A stretch of DNA of 64,000 nucleotides from Magnetococcales bacterium WMHbinv6 (GCA_002753135.1 PDZV01000007.1:1-64000), one strand, 5' to 3'. Counted from the stretch's first letter, positions 15,944 through 26,930 are shown. The notes: generated by a model not told the origin, from the sequence alone. Translations and numbers: made by a program.

Positions 15944-18394
15944 TTGTTCAAACTCTGGCAAGAGATTGTTGATTTTTGTTTCAGCCATAAACAAAACCTG
16001 CGCGATGCCCAGCGCAGTGACATCAGCGGCATGGGTGATTTCAACTTTCCCCGGATCATCCATCTGCTTTCGTTTACCCTGCTGGTGGTGATTTTGACCC
16101 TGGTTTATTCTCCGGTAGTGCTGCGTGCCCCCTACTTGCCGGAGGTGGGTGAAGTGGCCATCCGCAACATTAAAGCCAACCGCGACCTGCTGGTCGAGGA
16201 TGTGGAAACAACCACCCTGCGCCGACAGCAGGCCGCCAGCAATGTGCCACCGGTCTATGACTGGGATAATGGCATGATCGATACCCTGATCCTGCAACTG
16301 GATGAAGCCCTGGCCTGGTTGGATAGTGTGCGCAGCAGCCATGTCATCCCCGCTCTCAACCCGGATGGCAGCCTGGAAAACCGCCCCTCGAGCGAAAGCA
16401 AACCCTTGCCCGGCAAGAGTCTGCAACGCGACAACCGCCGCGATACCTTTACGCAACGACTGGAAGAGGAGATTCCGGAAGCCGCTTTTCAAGCCCTGCT
16501 GGCCATGCCGCAATTAAAAACCTTGATGGCGGCCATTCATAACTGGATGGGCAACCTCAAACAACAGGCTGTCGTTGAGGGGCCGGAAATATTGGATGAA
16601 CTCTCCCGACTGCCCTTCTATGTGATGCGTAACCTCAACGATGGCAGTGAACGGCAGGCTTCCGGCACCAGTGAACTGCTGGATCTGGTCGGCATGCGCC
16701 GTCTGCTGGAAGAGAGATTGCAACACGGCTTGAGCGATTTTCCCATCGAAGTGCGGCAATGGCTTCTGAATGAAGCCCGTGCGCAAATTCGCCCCAACCT
16801 GGTCTACAACTACAACGAAACCCATGCCCGGCGCAAACTGGCCTATGATGCGGTAGAACCAATCTATCTGCAATCCCGACAAGGACAAATGGTCGTCCGC
16901 GAAGGAACCATCGTCACCGAAGAGATGCGGGCCAAACTGGAAGCCATGCACCAATATCGATGGACCAACTCCATGCTCTGGCGTACCCTTGGCCTGATGG
17001 TGGCTCTTGGCGGGCTGTTGCTGGTTGGACGCTGGTTTATCCTGCTGACCTCCAGCAACTTTCCCCGTGATCAACGCACCTTTTATCTGTTGGGGGCCAT
17101 CGTTTTCATCTCTTCCCTGCTGTCGACCGTAACTTTGGCCACCGGTCAAGGTGTCATTGAATTGTTGGGTTGGCCTGCCAACATGGTGATTTATCTGCCC
17201 CTGGCCGCCATGGGTTCCGCTTTGACCTCGCTGGTTGTCGGTGCCCGTGCCGGCATTCCCGGCGGTTCGGTGGTCATCGGCATCATCCTCTCCCTGCTGG
17301 GAGCGCTGGTTACCAACGGCGGTTTGCCCCTGTTTGTCTATTTCATCCTGGGATCTTTGGTCGGTGGTGCCACGCTGCGGGCCTGTCGTCGCCGTTTCGA
17401 TGTGCTTTATGCCGGCCTGAAAATTGGTATCGCCCAAGCCATGACCGTTCCGGTCATCGAGTTGCTCTCCGGCAACGAACCCTCCTGGAGCTGGTTGGCA
17501 GGGATGATGATGGGGCTGGCCAGCGGCCTGCTGCTCGGGCTGTGGGCGTTGGCCTTGATTCCGCTGCTGGAATTTCTCTTCAATATCACGACCGATTCCC
17601 GTCTGAGCGAACTGGCCTCCGGCGACCATCCGCTGATTCGTGAACTCTCTCTGCACAGCCCGGGCACCTATCACCATTCGGTCATGATGGGCAACCTGGC
17701 CGAAGCCGCCGCCGAAAGCATTCAAGCCAATCCGCTGCTGGCCAGGGTGATGGCCCTCTACCACGATATCGGTAAAATGCAGGCACCACACTATTTTATC
17801 GAAAACCAGTCCGGGGAAAACCGCCACGACCAATTGACCCCCTCCATGTCGACCAAAGTGATCATGGCCCATGTCAAAGTGGGGCTGGAACTGGCGCGCA
17901 AATACAAACTGGGTGCTTTTATTCAGGAGGCAATCGCCACCCATCATGGCACCTCCCTGTTGCAATATTTTTATAACCGCGCACTGACCCAAGCCAACGA
18001 ACGTCACGAAACCATCTCGCCAGAAGAGTACCGTTATCCAGGACCACGCCCCCGTTCCCGCGAAGCCGGTATCCTGATGCTGGCCGATTCGGTCGAGGCG
18101 GCCTCCCGCACCCTGAAAAATCCGGTACCCGCACAAATTCAGGCCCTGGTCAAACGTATCGTCAGCAATAAAATTCGTGAAGGACAGTTGGATGAATGCA
18201 CCCTGACCTTGCGGGAGATCGCCCGCATCGAAGAGGCCTTTACCCGCGTCTTGACCTTGGGCTTTTACCACCATCGGATCGAATATCCCGATCAGGCCAA
18301 TCCTCTGAAACTTGCCCACTCCAAACAATCGGTGCTGCGCACGCATGGCAAAGGTACTTATTCACCACGAATCCACTCTGTGGCCTCCCATTGA
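15944..18394 (+). CDS. 7TM receptor with intracellular HD domain (PgpH-like)
   Basis: The 816-residue protein has a TM helix near residues 42-60, an extracytoplasmic 7TMR-HDED region (about 62-335), a block of about seven transmembrane helices (about 340-545) and a cytoplasmic HD domain (about 555-790). The HD motif includes GTYHHSVMMGNLAE, His607-Asp608 in LYHDIGKM, and ATHHGTSLL. Homologues such as Listeria PgpH hydrolyse cyclic di-AMP; whether this bacterium makes that messenger is unknown. The start is TTG at 15944 with a good AGGAGA site 6 nt upstream. Its last 50 nt overlap ybeY. The phoH-7TM-HD-ybeY order recalls the phoH-yqfF-ybeY block of Firmicutes. Confidence 0.9.
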   Translation: MFKLWQEIVDFCFSHKQNLRDAQRSDISGMGDFNFPRIIHLLSFTLLVVILTLVYSPVVLRAPYLPEVGEVAIRNIKANRDLLVEDVETTTLRRQQAASNVPPVYDWDNGMIDTLILQLDEALAWLDSVRSSHVIPALNPDGSLENRPSSESKPLPGKSLQRDNRRDTFTQRLEEEIPEAAFQALLAMPQLKTLMAAIHNWMGNLKQQAVVEGPEILDELSRLPFYVMRNLNDGSERQASGTSELLDLVGMRRLLEERLQHGLSDFPIEVRQWLLNEARAQIRPNLVYNYNETHARRKLAYDAVEPIYLQSRQGQMVVREGTIVTEEMRAKLEAMHQYRWTNSMLWRTLGLMVALGGLLLVGRWFILLTSSNFPRDQRTFYLLGAIVFISSLLSTVTLATGQGVIELLGWPANMVIYLPLAAMGSALTSLVVGARAGIPGGSVVIGIILSLLGALVTNGGLPLFVYFILGSLVGGATLRACRRRFDVLYAGLKIGIAQAMTVPVIELLSGNEPSWSWLAGMMMGLASGLLLGLWALALIPLLEFLFNITTDSRLSELASGDHPLIRELSLHSPGTYHHSVMMGNLAEAAAESIQANPLLARVMALYHDIGKMQAPHYFIENQSGENRHDQLTPSMSTKVIMAHVKVGLELARKYKLGAFIQEAIATHHGTSLLQYFYNRALTQANERHETISPEEYRYPGPRPRSREAGILMLADSVEAASRTLKNPVPAQIQALVKRIVSNKIREGQLDECTLTLREIARIEEAFTRVLTLGFYHHRIEYPDQANPLKLAHSKQSVLRTHGKGTYSPRIHSVASH

Positions 18395-18824
18395 CAAACC
18401 CCTGCGCAAGGCAGTCAAACAAACCTTGTCTGCCCGGAAAGAGGCCAAAAAGGGTGAAGTGAGCATCCTGTTGAGCGACGACAGCCATATCCAGCAGCTC
18501 AATCGCCACTATCGGCAACAGGATAAGGCCACCAATGTACTCTCCTTCGCCCTGCAGGAGGGAGAACAACCCGCCAGCAAGGCCAACAAAAGGCTCCTGG
18601 GCGATATTGTGCTTGCCTATCAGACGGTCGCCAAAGAGGCCGAGGAGCGGGCCATTCCGCTGACACAGCACACGGTGCATCTGGTGGTACATGGTCTGCT
18701 GCACCTGTTGGGCTATGATCACGAACGTTCGCCAGCAGAGGCAGAGCGGCAAGAGAGACAAGAAATTGCCATCCTGGCACAATTGGGGGTGGCCAACCCT
18801 TACACCCTTCGGGATCCCGCATGA
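18345..18824 (+). CDS. ybeY: endoribonuclease YbeY
   Basis: YbeY is the single-strand endoribonuclease required for 16S rRNA maturation and ribosome quality control. From ATG 18345 it has 159 residues, as expected. The zinc motif H-x3-H-x5-H is complete: His116, His120 and His126 in HLVVHGLLHLLGYDH. The segments ATNVLSFAL and LLGDIVLAYQTV are also conserved. It overlaps the upstream 7TM-HD gene by 50 nt in another frame and its stop overlaps the lnt start (ATGA), indicating coupled translation. Confidence 0.96.
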   Translation: MAKVLIHHESTLWPPIDKPLRKAVKQTLSARKEAKKGEVSILLSDDSHIQQLNRHYRQQDKATNVLSFALQEGEQPASKANKRLLGDIVLAYQTVAKEAEERAIPLTQHTVHLVVHGLLHLLGYDHERSPAEAERQERQEIAILAQLGVANPYTLRDPA

Positions 18825-20365
18825 ATCGTCTGACTGCCGCTTTTTTGGCCCTCTTGGCAGGGGGCGTGTCGGCACTGGCTTTTCCCTCCGACCTCTCTCC
18901 CCTGCTGATAACAACAGCCTTCTGCCTGCTCTTTATCCTGTTGGCCAATCAGTCGGCCCGCCAGGGCGCATGGCTGGCCTTTCTGTTTGCTATCGGCCAC
19001 TTCAGTATCGGCTTTTCCTGGCTGTTGACCAGCCTGCACCAATTTGGCGGCATTGCCTATCCGCTGGCCGTGGTCATGTTGATCCTGCTGGCGGCGGTGA
19101 TGGCCCTCTATCCGGCCCTGTTTGCTGCCCTGCTCCCCACCTTGGCGGCCCGTCCTGCCCTGCTGCCGCTGGCCGCTCCGGCTCTGTGGGTGGTGTGCGA
19201 ATGGTTGCGCGGCCATCTGTTTACCGGCTTTGCCTGGAATCTGCTCGGTTACGGTTGGAACGGGTGGGAATCGGTACTGCAAGTTGCTGATCTGGGCGGT
19301 ATCTACCTGCTCTCCTGGCTGATGCTGCTGCCCGCCGCTCTGTTGGCCTCCCTGTGGCTACGGCGTCCAACCGTTGCCCGTTGCGCCGCTGAACTGGCCA
19401 CGTTGGCTTTGCTCTTCCTCCTGCTCTCCGGCTACGGCCACTGGCGATTGGCCGGCAGCGCATCGACCGACCAGGCGCTCACCAGCACGATTCGGGTCGC
19501 CATTGTGCAGGGCAATATTCCCCAACAACTCAAATGGGCCGCCAACCAGCAACAAGAAACGCTGGAACACTACCTGAAGCTGAGCCTGGCCATCCCTCGC
19601 CCGATTGATCTGGTCGTCTGGCCGGAGACCGCCATGCCGTTTTTTTTCCGGGCCAAACCCGATCATCTGCAACGTATCAGTCAAACCAGCCGGGAGATCA
19701 AAGCACCCATCCTCACCGGTGCCCCTTCCGTTGACCGTGCTGGCGAAGATGAACCCTGGCGTTATTACAACAGCATGCTGCTGCTCGACGAACATGGCAG
19801 CCTGGATCAACGCTACGACAAACATCATCTGGTTCCCTTCGGGGAGTTTATTCCTTTCCGTCAGTTGGTTCCTGGCACATTCCGCAAATTTACCGAAGGG
19901 ACCGAAGATTTTTCCAGCGGCCCTGGTCCGGTTCCCCTCCCCTGGTACAAGGGCGATCTCGGCCCTCTGATCTGCTACGAAGCCATTTTTACTGACGAAG
20001 TTCGTACATTGGCTGCAACCGGTGTGCAATGGCTGGTCAACATCACCAACGACGGATGGTTCGGCGACAGCGCCAAACCACAACATTTGGCGATGGTGCG
20101 CCTGCGGGCCATCGAAAATCGTTTGCCGATGATTCGGGCTGCCAATACCGGTATCTCTGCAGTATTCGACGCATGGGGGCGCGAACTGGGGCGCATCGCT
20201 GCCGAACAGACCGATACGCTGGTTGTTACCCTCCCTGCCGGCCATGGCAACAGCTTCTATACCCGCTATGGCGGCTTGTGGTTGGCGGTCTGGATGGTAT
20301 TGTTGCTGATCGCTTACGGGCTCAGTCGCCAACGGCAGACAGAGAGCGTGCCGCAGAGTGAATAA
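18821..20365 (+). CDS. lnt: apolipoprotein N-acyltransferase
   Basis: Lnt adds the third acyl chain to the N-terminal cysteine of lipoproteins in the inner membrane. The 514-residue protein has about seven to eight N-terminal hydrophobic helices (to about residue 215), a periplasmic nitrilase-like domain and a C-terminal helix (about 485-505). The catalytic triad is Glu269 (VVWPETAMP), Lys334 (RYDKHHLVPFGEF) and Cys385 (LICYEAIF). In many Gram-negative bacteria the order is ybeY-corC-lnt; here corC is absent and lnt overlaps ybeY by 4 nt. It is the last gene of the rightward housekeeping block. Confidence 0.97.
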   Translation: MNRLTAAFLALLAGGVSALAFPSDLSPLLITTAFCLLFILLANQSARQGAWLAFLFAIGHFSIGFSWLLTSLHQFGGIAYPLAVVMLILLAAVMALYPALFAALLPTLAARPALLPLAAPALWVVCEWLRGHLFTGFAWNLLGYGWNGWESVLQVADLGGIYLLSWLMLLPAALLASLWLRRPTVARCAAELATLALLFLLLSGYGHWRLAGSASTDQALTSTIRVAIVQGNIPQQLKWAANQQQETLEHYLKLSLAIPRPIDLVVWPETAMPFFFRAKPDHLQRISQTSREIKAPILTGAPSVDRAGEDEPWRYYNSMLLLDEHGSLDQRYDKHHLVPFGEFIPFRQLVPGTFRKFTEGTEDFSSGPGPVPLPWYKGDLGPLICYEAIFTDEVRTLAATGVQWLVNITNDGWFGDSAKPQHLAMVRLRAIENRLPMIRAANTGISAVFDAWGRELGRIAAEQTDTLVVTLPAGHGNSFYTRYGGLWLAVWMVLLLIAYGLSRQRQTESVPQSE

Positions 20366-20404
20366 ATGGGCAGAAAGATCGGAGGAGCGTCGCACACAAC
20401 CGTT

Positions 20405-20439
20405 CGGCCTGCCGGAAGCAATCTCTCCCCGGCAGGCCG
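20405..20439. terminator. perfect 11-bp hairpin between convergent genes
   Basis: CGGCCTGCCGG (20405-20415) is fully complementary to CCGGCAGGCCG (20429-20439), with a 13-nt loop. It lies 39 nt after the lnt stop and 20 nt beyond the stop of the leftward gene. No T-run follows on either strand, so it may be a bidirectional end or RNA-stabilising stem rather than a classical intrinsic terminator. Confidence 0.5.
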
Positions 20440-20458
20440 ACGCACGCCAAAGGCAAAA

Positions 20459-20827
20459 CTATTTGCCCGCAGGCGGATTGCCCGCAGGTGGAGCGCCTGC
20501 CGGAGCCGCCGGGACGCCTTGAATTTTCCGTTCCTGCTCTTCCAGACGCCGCTTGTGTTCCTGAATTTTTTGCAACTTCATTTTTTTATCTTCCATCTCA
20601 CGCCGCTTGCTGACCTGTTCCCGACAGGCTTTCATCGCCTCTGGAGTGGTTGCCGCTTCAACGCAAGCCAACTTCGCTTTTAAATCATCTATTTTACGGG
20701 CTTTGGCCTTTTCAAAATTGGCTTCGGCATTGCTGCCTTTCCCCCGGTCACCACCCTCTTTGTCGGCCAGCGCCAACCCAGGCAGCAGCAACGTCACAAG
20801 CGCAACGGATAACACCATTCGTTTCAT
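20459..20827 (-). CDS. small secreted charged coiled-coil protein
   Basis: This 122-residue protein of unknown function starts at ATG 20827, preceded by the strong ribosome site GGAGGGA. It has a Sec signal peptide (MKRMVLSVALVTLLLPGLALA, one residue over twenty when counted whole, cleaved before ADKEGG), then a highly charged Lys/Glu/Arg helix (about 30-100) with two cysteines (in LACVEA and KACREQ) that could form a disulfide, and an Ala/Pro/Gly tail (PAAPAGAPPAGNPPAGK). This is the make-up of a periplasmic helical protein. It lies 108 nt downstream of ligA on the same strand and could be cotranscribed. No family is recognised. Confidence 0.7.
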   Translation of the reverse strand: MKRMVLSVALVTLLLPGLALADKEGGDRGKGSNAEANFEKAKARKIDDLKAKLACVEAATTPEAMKACREQVSKRREMEDKKMKLQKIQEHKRRLEEQERKIQGVPAAPAGAPPAGNPPAGK

Positions 20828-20935
20828 GGCACATCCCTCCATGGCAATAAAAATGATAATCCCCGCAGAATAACGTAAAACCAATCACACATAAAAGTAT
20901 TTTTTTATGTTATTTACCATTTTGATCTCTGACAC

Positions 20936-23011
<2,076 letters not shown>

Positions 23012-24046
23012 TTACGGTTGCTCTGCCGCCCAGCGATTGCAGCGGTTGATGATCCGTTTTTGTACGGCATCGCTCAACCCGGCATGACAGGGCAGTGCCA
23101 GACGTTGCTCCTGAAAGCGCTGCCAACCTGGCCAATGGCGACCGGCAGCGGGCAGGCTGAACCAGTACGGCATCGCACTGGCAATGGCTACCCGTTGCAA
23201 ATGGTGCTGTAACGCCTGCCGCAAGGCTGCCGAAGCCAGTTGCAAGGCAAAAAGCGGCCAGCAACGATCCTTCTCCCCGGCCTCCGGCAATTGCCAGCAG
23301 CCATGACCACGCAACAAACGATAGCGGGCCATCAATGCCTGTCGGCGCTGCCAGCGTTGCGGCAAGGTGCCCCATTGCGACAGACCCAGCGCACACGCCA
23401 ACGGGGCAGGCAGACGACGACGCACCGCACGCAAAGCAGCGATCAAGGAGTGATCACCGCTCAACAGCACCGCACTCCCTCCCGCTGCCAGCCACTGGTT
23501 GCCGCCGCCATAATAGAGTTGCATGCCGACGGTGTTACCGCCAGGCAGAGGCAACGGAAAAGCGGAGATCTCTTCCAACAGCCTCCCCGTGCCATCGCTC
23601 TCTCTCTGGACCGCCGTCCAACCAGCTGCAGCCATGCGCACCGCAACGGTTGCAACCTCTTCGCCCTGCTCATCGCGCCATGGTCCGGCCAGTTGCCCCC
23701 GCAACGGATCCACATCCTGCCACACCGCTCTGAGCCCGGCTTCGGCAACCGCTTCCCGCCAAACCGGTTCCAACAACGGATCCAACGCGCAAGCCGTGCC
23801 GTAAGGCCAACCCAGCACCAGCCGCAAACAACGAAACAGCTCCCGGGGATCGGCAAATGCCAGGGAAAAACGTTGCCAGGCCTCTTGCCAGGCCGCTTCC
23901 CAACGCGCCAGCAACGAGGCATCAGCAAAAGGAGCCCGTTGACGCTGCTGGCTGACAGCAACAAGGTCCGCTTGCGTCAACTCCGCCTGCCACAACCAAA
24001 CCGGCTGCCGGCTCGGTTTATCCTCCCCTCCCTGCCACACGCCCAT
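23012..24046 (-). CDS. degenerate DegT/DnrJ/EryC1/StrS-type aminotransferase homologue
   Basis: The 344 residues follow the fold-type I layout of sugar aminotransferases of the DegT family at low similarity: AGLRAVWQDVDP aligns with the usual AG-x-PVFVDVDP, ACALGLSQWGTLPQRW with AALGLAQL..L, and LPCHAGLSDAVQKRII with LP(L/I)HPGLTDE. The cofactor site is not kept. In the segment YYGGGNQWLAAGGSAV the PLP lysine expected before the GG-A-V strand is Gly, and the usual EDAA reads LEEISA. It is therefore probably not a PLP aminotransferase. It is Trp- and Gln-rich. The gene lies 29 nt after the PNPOx-family gene and 21 nt before ligA. The family call is inference from pattern alignment by eye. Confidence 0.6.
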   Translation of the reverse strand: MGVWQGGEDKPSRQPVWLWQAELTQADLVAVSQQRQRAPFADASLLARWEAAWQEAWQRFSLAFADPRELFRCLRLVLGWPYGTACALDPLLEPVWREAVAEAGLRAVWQDVDPLRGQLAGPWRDEQGEEVATVAVRMAAAGWTAVQRESDGTGRLLEEISAFPLPLPGGNTVGMQLYYGGGNQWLAAGGSAVLLSGDHSLIAALRAVRRRLPAPLACALGLSQWGTLPQRWQRRQALMARYRLLRGHGCWQLPEAGEKDRCWPLFALQLASAALRQALQHHLQRVAIASAMPYWFSLPAAGRHWPGWQRFQEQRLALPCHAGLSDAVQKRIINRCNRWAAEQP

Positions 24047-24075
24047 ACTCCAAGCCTATCCTCTGCCACACGCTT

Positions 24076-24618
24076 TCAAGGCAAAATGCCGGTCGGCACC
24101 CCATCCAGGCTGAGCTGATTTTTTTCCTGCCAATAGCGCCGGATCCCCTCCTCGCCCTTTTTTTCCGCCCAACGCACCATTTGCGGACGATCCCCCTGAC
24201 AGGTCATCAACGGCACGCCAAAGCCGCACGAGGTATGCACCAGATCAATATCGGCCACCACCACCTGCCGCTTGCCAGGCAAGTCAGGAAAATGGGCAGC
24301 CCATTGCGCCCACTGCGCAGCACGCGGATGAAGCACGCGCCCCTGTCCATAGAGGCGCACAATCCATGGTTGCGCCGCAAAACTGCAAAACATGAAAGTG
24401 ATCCGACCGTCTGGCTGCAAATGGGCTGCCGTTTCATTGGCGCTGCCGGTTAAATTCAAAAAGGCAACACAGCGGGCATTGATCACCCGAAAAGTGTCCA
24501 TTCCTTTCGGCGAGAGATTGATTCGCCCTTCCTGGGGCGCGGTGGCCACAAAAAAAAGGTTTTGTTGCTGAATAAATGCTTCCACCTTGGCATCGATTTC
24601 CGGATACAGTTCACCCAT
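24076..24618 (-). CDS. pyridoxamine 5'-phosphate oxidase-family flavoprotein
   Basis: This 180-residue protein belongs to the FMN-binding split-barrel superfamily that includes PNPOx. Typical segments are FIQQQNLFFVATAPQEGRIN followed by SPKG, then ARCVAFLNLTGSANETAAHL, ITFMFCSFAAQPWIVRLYGQ and GRVL. This pattern is that of the poorly characterised subgroup of stress- or cofactor-related flavin proteins, not true PdxH, whose C-terminal PLP motif is missing. Its start overlaps the 3' end of the TPR-glycosyltransferase gene by 8 nt. Its proximity to a PLP-type enzyme homologue with a dead site may be coincidental. Confidence 0.8.
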   Translation of the reverse strand: MGELYPEIDAKVEAFIQQQNLFFVATAPQEGRINLSPKGMDTFRVINARCVAFLNLTGSANETAAHLQPDGRITFMFCSFAAQPWIVRLYGQGRVLHPRAAQWAQWAAHFPDLPGKRQVVVADIDLVHTSCGFGVPLMTCQGDRPQMVRWAEKKGEEGIRRYWQEKNQLSLDGVPTGILP

Positions 24619-26797
24619 CTTTTTTTGCCTCCTGCGTCTGTTTTTGCCACGCTTTGACCGCTATCGCCAATTGTACGGCCACTTCGGCGATAACCGACGA
24701 CCAATCGTCCAACTGCTGTTGCCGAAACAGGCGCATCACCCCCGGATACCAGGGCGAATCCGTGCGCTCCAACAGCCAGCGCCAATCGCTGTCCCACCAG
24801 GATAACATCAACCAGCAGGGTTTGCCTAAGGCTCCAGCCACGTGCGCCACCGCCGAATCGACGGTGATCAACAGATCCAACTGTGAGACAATCGCCGCCG
24901 TATCGGCAAAATCACGAATCATCCCTCCCAACGGCAACAAAGGCTGACCAAGCGGTGCCCGGCTGGCCTCCTCCTCGCCTTCCCCTTTCTGCAAACTGAT
25001 AAAAGTGACCCCGGCCACCGACCACAACGGCGTCAGCAGCAGCAAGCTCGGCACAGAGCGGGTCACATCTCTTGGCGTTGCCCGACCACGCCAAAACAGA
25101 CCAACCCGCATACCCATACGGGGCAACAAAGGCCGCCACCAATTGATCCGCTCGGCACTGGCCTGCAAATAGGGCAAATGGTTGGGAATGGTCGGCAGCG
25201 TGCTGGCAAACTGCGCCGGTAACGACAACATACTTACCCAATAATCATGGCGCGGATAGACCGTCACCTGCTCGAAAGCCAACACCTGATCCACACCCGG
25301 CAAACAGGCAAACAAAGGACGAAGCAACACCGAACAGAGAACGGTCAGCCAGGCCGCACCCCGCTCCTTGAGCAGCGGCAGATAACGACAAAATTGAATT
25401 TGATCCCCGAAACCCTGTTCCGGAGCCACCAGGATCGATTTGCCCTGCAGGGATTCACCCTGCCAGCGCACAAACGGTAAATCTTCCAGTTGCCGCCACT
25501 CCGCCTTGTCCAACTGCAGACGCACCTCATAACAGGGCCAACCCTCTTGGTAGCGTCCGTGCGACAGCAACAACAGGCCCAAGTTCCACTGGGCTTGCCG
25601 ATAGCTCGGTTGCAAAGTCAACGCCTGGCGGTAACAGGCCTCCGCCTCTTGAGTGCGGCGCAACTCTTTTAACAAATTTCCCAGATTATTCAAAACTTCC
25701 GCATAATCTGGCTGCAAACAGAGCGCCCGGCGATAGATCGCTTCCGCCTCCACTGCCCGTTTCTGTTCAAAGAGCAGCGAACCCAGATTGCAGTAGGTCA
25801 CCGCATAGTCGGGATCCTGTTGCAACGCCTGGCGATACAACCCTTCCGCCTCTGCCGCCCGTCCAACCTCCTGCAACAACGTCGCAAGATTGTTGCGAAT
25901 TTCTACCCGATCCCCGGAATAGTGTAACGCTTGTCGATAACAGGACTCCGCCTCGGCAAACTGTTTCTGCGCCTGCAACAGGGTGCCCAAATTGTTGTGA
26001 AAGGTTGCCTCGCCGGGCTTTAAACGCAGTGCGCTGCGATAATGAAAATCGGCTTCTGACCAGCGGCGCTCCTCTTTACACAACATCCCCAGCTGATTGT
26101 GGACATCGGCCCGCGTGGCATCCATCGAGAGAAGCTGACGCAACAACCGCTCAGCCTCCTGCCGCTGTCCAAGATGGCGCAGCACCCCAGCCAGACCAAA
26201 CAACAGCTCCAACACCTGCGGATGCTGGCGCAATCCCTGCCGATAGCAGGTTTCTGCTTGTGCGTATCGCTGCTGACCCGCAAGCAAGCTGCCAAGGTTA
26301 CAATAAATCTCGTAAGGGACTCCCTCAGGCGCACGCTGCAGTGCTTGTCGGTAACAGGCTTCCGCTTCCGCAAATTTTTTTTGTTCCTTGAATAAATTGC
26401 CCAGATTATTCAAGGCATCCACATAATCCGGTCGTGCTTGCAACGCCTGTCGATAGCTGCGTTCCGCATCCTCCCACCGTTTTTGGTGCAGATACAGATT
26501 GGCCAAATTGTTATGTGCCTCGGCAAAATCAGGCCGTAAAACGAGAGCCTGCTGCCAATAGCGTTGCGCCTGCTCCGCATCTCCCAAACGAATGTGACAA
26601 ACCGCAGCCAGATTTAGCAGTGGGGCGTCTGTCACCGCACCGGTCAACGCCGCTTCCGCTGCCTGCACGGTTGCCTCCAGCTTGCCTGCCGCATACCACT
26701 GACGCAACTGAGGCAACAACGTTTCGTCCGCTGCAGCCTGTGCCTGACACCCTTTCCCGGTGCTGTTTGCCACAAGATTGCTCTTTTTTCGGGCCAT
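24611..26797 (-). CDS. TPR protein with C-terminal GT9-like glycosyltransferase domain
   Basis: The 728-residue protein has about eleven to twelve 34-residue tetratricopeptide repeats (about residues 25-410; recurring A..CYRQAL and NNLGNLL) and a C-terminal domain (about 470-715) that resembles ADP-heptose/LPS heptosyltransferase-like (GT9-type) domains fused to bacterial TPRs: GLFWRGRATPRDVTRSVP, SLQKGEGEE, RDFADTAAIVSQLDLLITVD and SAVAHVAGALGKPCWLML. Such proteins are thought to glycosylate or bind protein partners through the TPR arm; no substrate is known. ATG 26797 has a GAGGGAG site. It heads the leftward operon with the PNPOx, DegT-like and ligA genes, and lies just downstream of the giant repeat gene, from which a terminator separates it. 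Confidence 0.85.
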   Translation of the reverse strand: MARKKSNLVANSTGKGCQAQAAADETLLPQLRQWYAAGKLEATVQAAEAALTGAVTDAPLLNLAAVCHIRLGDAEQAQRYWQQALVLRPDFAEAHNNLANLYLHQKRWEDAERSYRQALQARPDYVDALNNLGNLFKEQKKFAEAEACYRQALQRAPEGVPYEIYCNLGSLLAGQQRYAQAETCYRQGLRQHPQVLELLFGLAGVLRHLGQRQEAERLLRQLLSMDATRADVHNQLGMLCKEERRWSEADFHYRSALRLKPGEATFHNNLGTLLQAQKQFAEAESCYRQALHYSGDRVEIRNNLATLLQEVGRAAEAEGLYRQALQQDPDYAVTYCNLGSLLFEQKRAVEAEAIYRRALCLQPDYAEVLNNLGNLLKELRRTQEAEACYRQALTLQPSYRQAQWNLGLLLLSHGRYQEGWPCYEVRLQLDKAEWRQLEDLPFVRWQGESLQGKSILVAPEQGFGDQIQFCRYLPLLKERGAAWLTVLCSVLLRPLFACLPGVDQVLAFEQVTVYPRHDYWVSMLSLPAQFASTLPTIPNHLPYLQASAERINWWRPLLPRMGMRVGLFWRGRATPRDVTRSVPSLLLLTPLWSVAGVTFISLQKGEGEEEASRAPLGQPLLPLGGMIRDFADTAAIVSQLDLLITVDSAVAHVAGALGKPCWLMLSWWDSDWRWLLERTDSPWYPGVMRLFRQQQLDDWSSVIAEVAVQLAIAVKAWQKQTQEAKKDG

Positions 26798-26844
26798 GCC
26801 GTTTCTCCCTCGCAACCATCACCGCAGAGGCAAAGGGTACAAAT

Positions 26845-26871
26845 AAAAAAACCCTCTCCCGAAGGAGAGGG
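26845..26871 (-). terminator. rho-independent terminator of the giant repeat gene
   Basis: Read on the minus strand, CCCTCTCC pairs with GGAGAGGG (26864-26871 with 26852-26859) around a TTCG tetraloop, followed immediately by seven T residues (26845-26851). The UUCG loop gives an exceptionally stable hairpin. It separates the 19-kb gene from the TPR-glycosyltransferase gene that starts 48 nt further on. Confidence 0.93.
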
Positions 26872-26891
26872 AATGATAGCAACCCTCCTGT

Positions 26892-26922
26892 TACCGGCTC
26901 TCTCGTCACGAGAGAGCCGGTA
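26892..26922. other. 14-bp perfect palindromic hairpin upstream of the terminator
   Basis: TACCGGCTCTCTCG (26892-26905) and CGAGAGAGCCGGTA (26909-26922) form a perfect stem with a 3-nt centre, lying between the stop codon of the giant gene and its terminator. It could protect the 3' end of the 19-kb mRNA from exonucleases or bind a protein. Confidence 0.6.
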
Positions 26923-26930
26923 AAGAGTCA

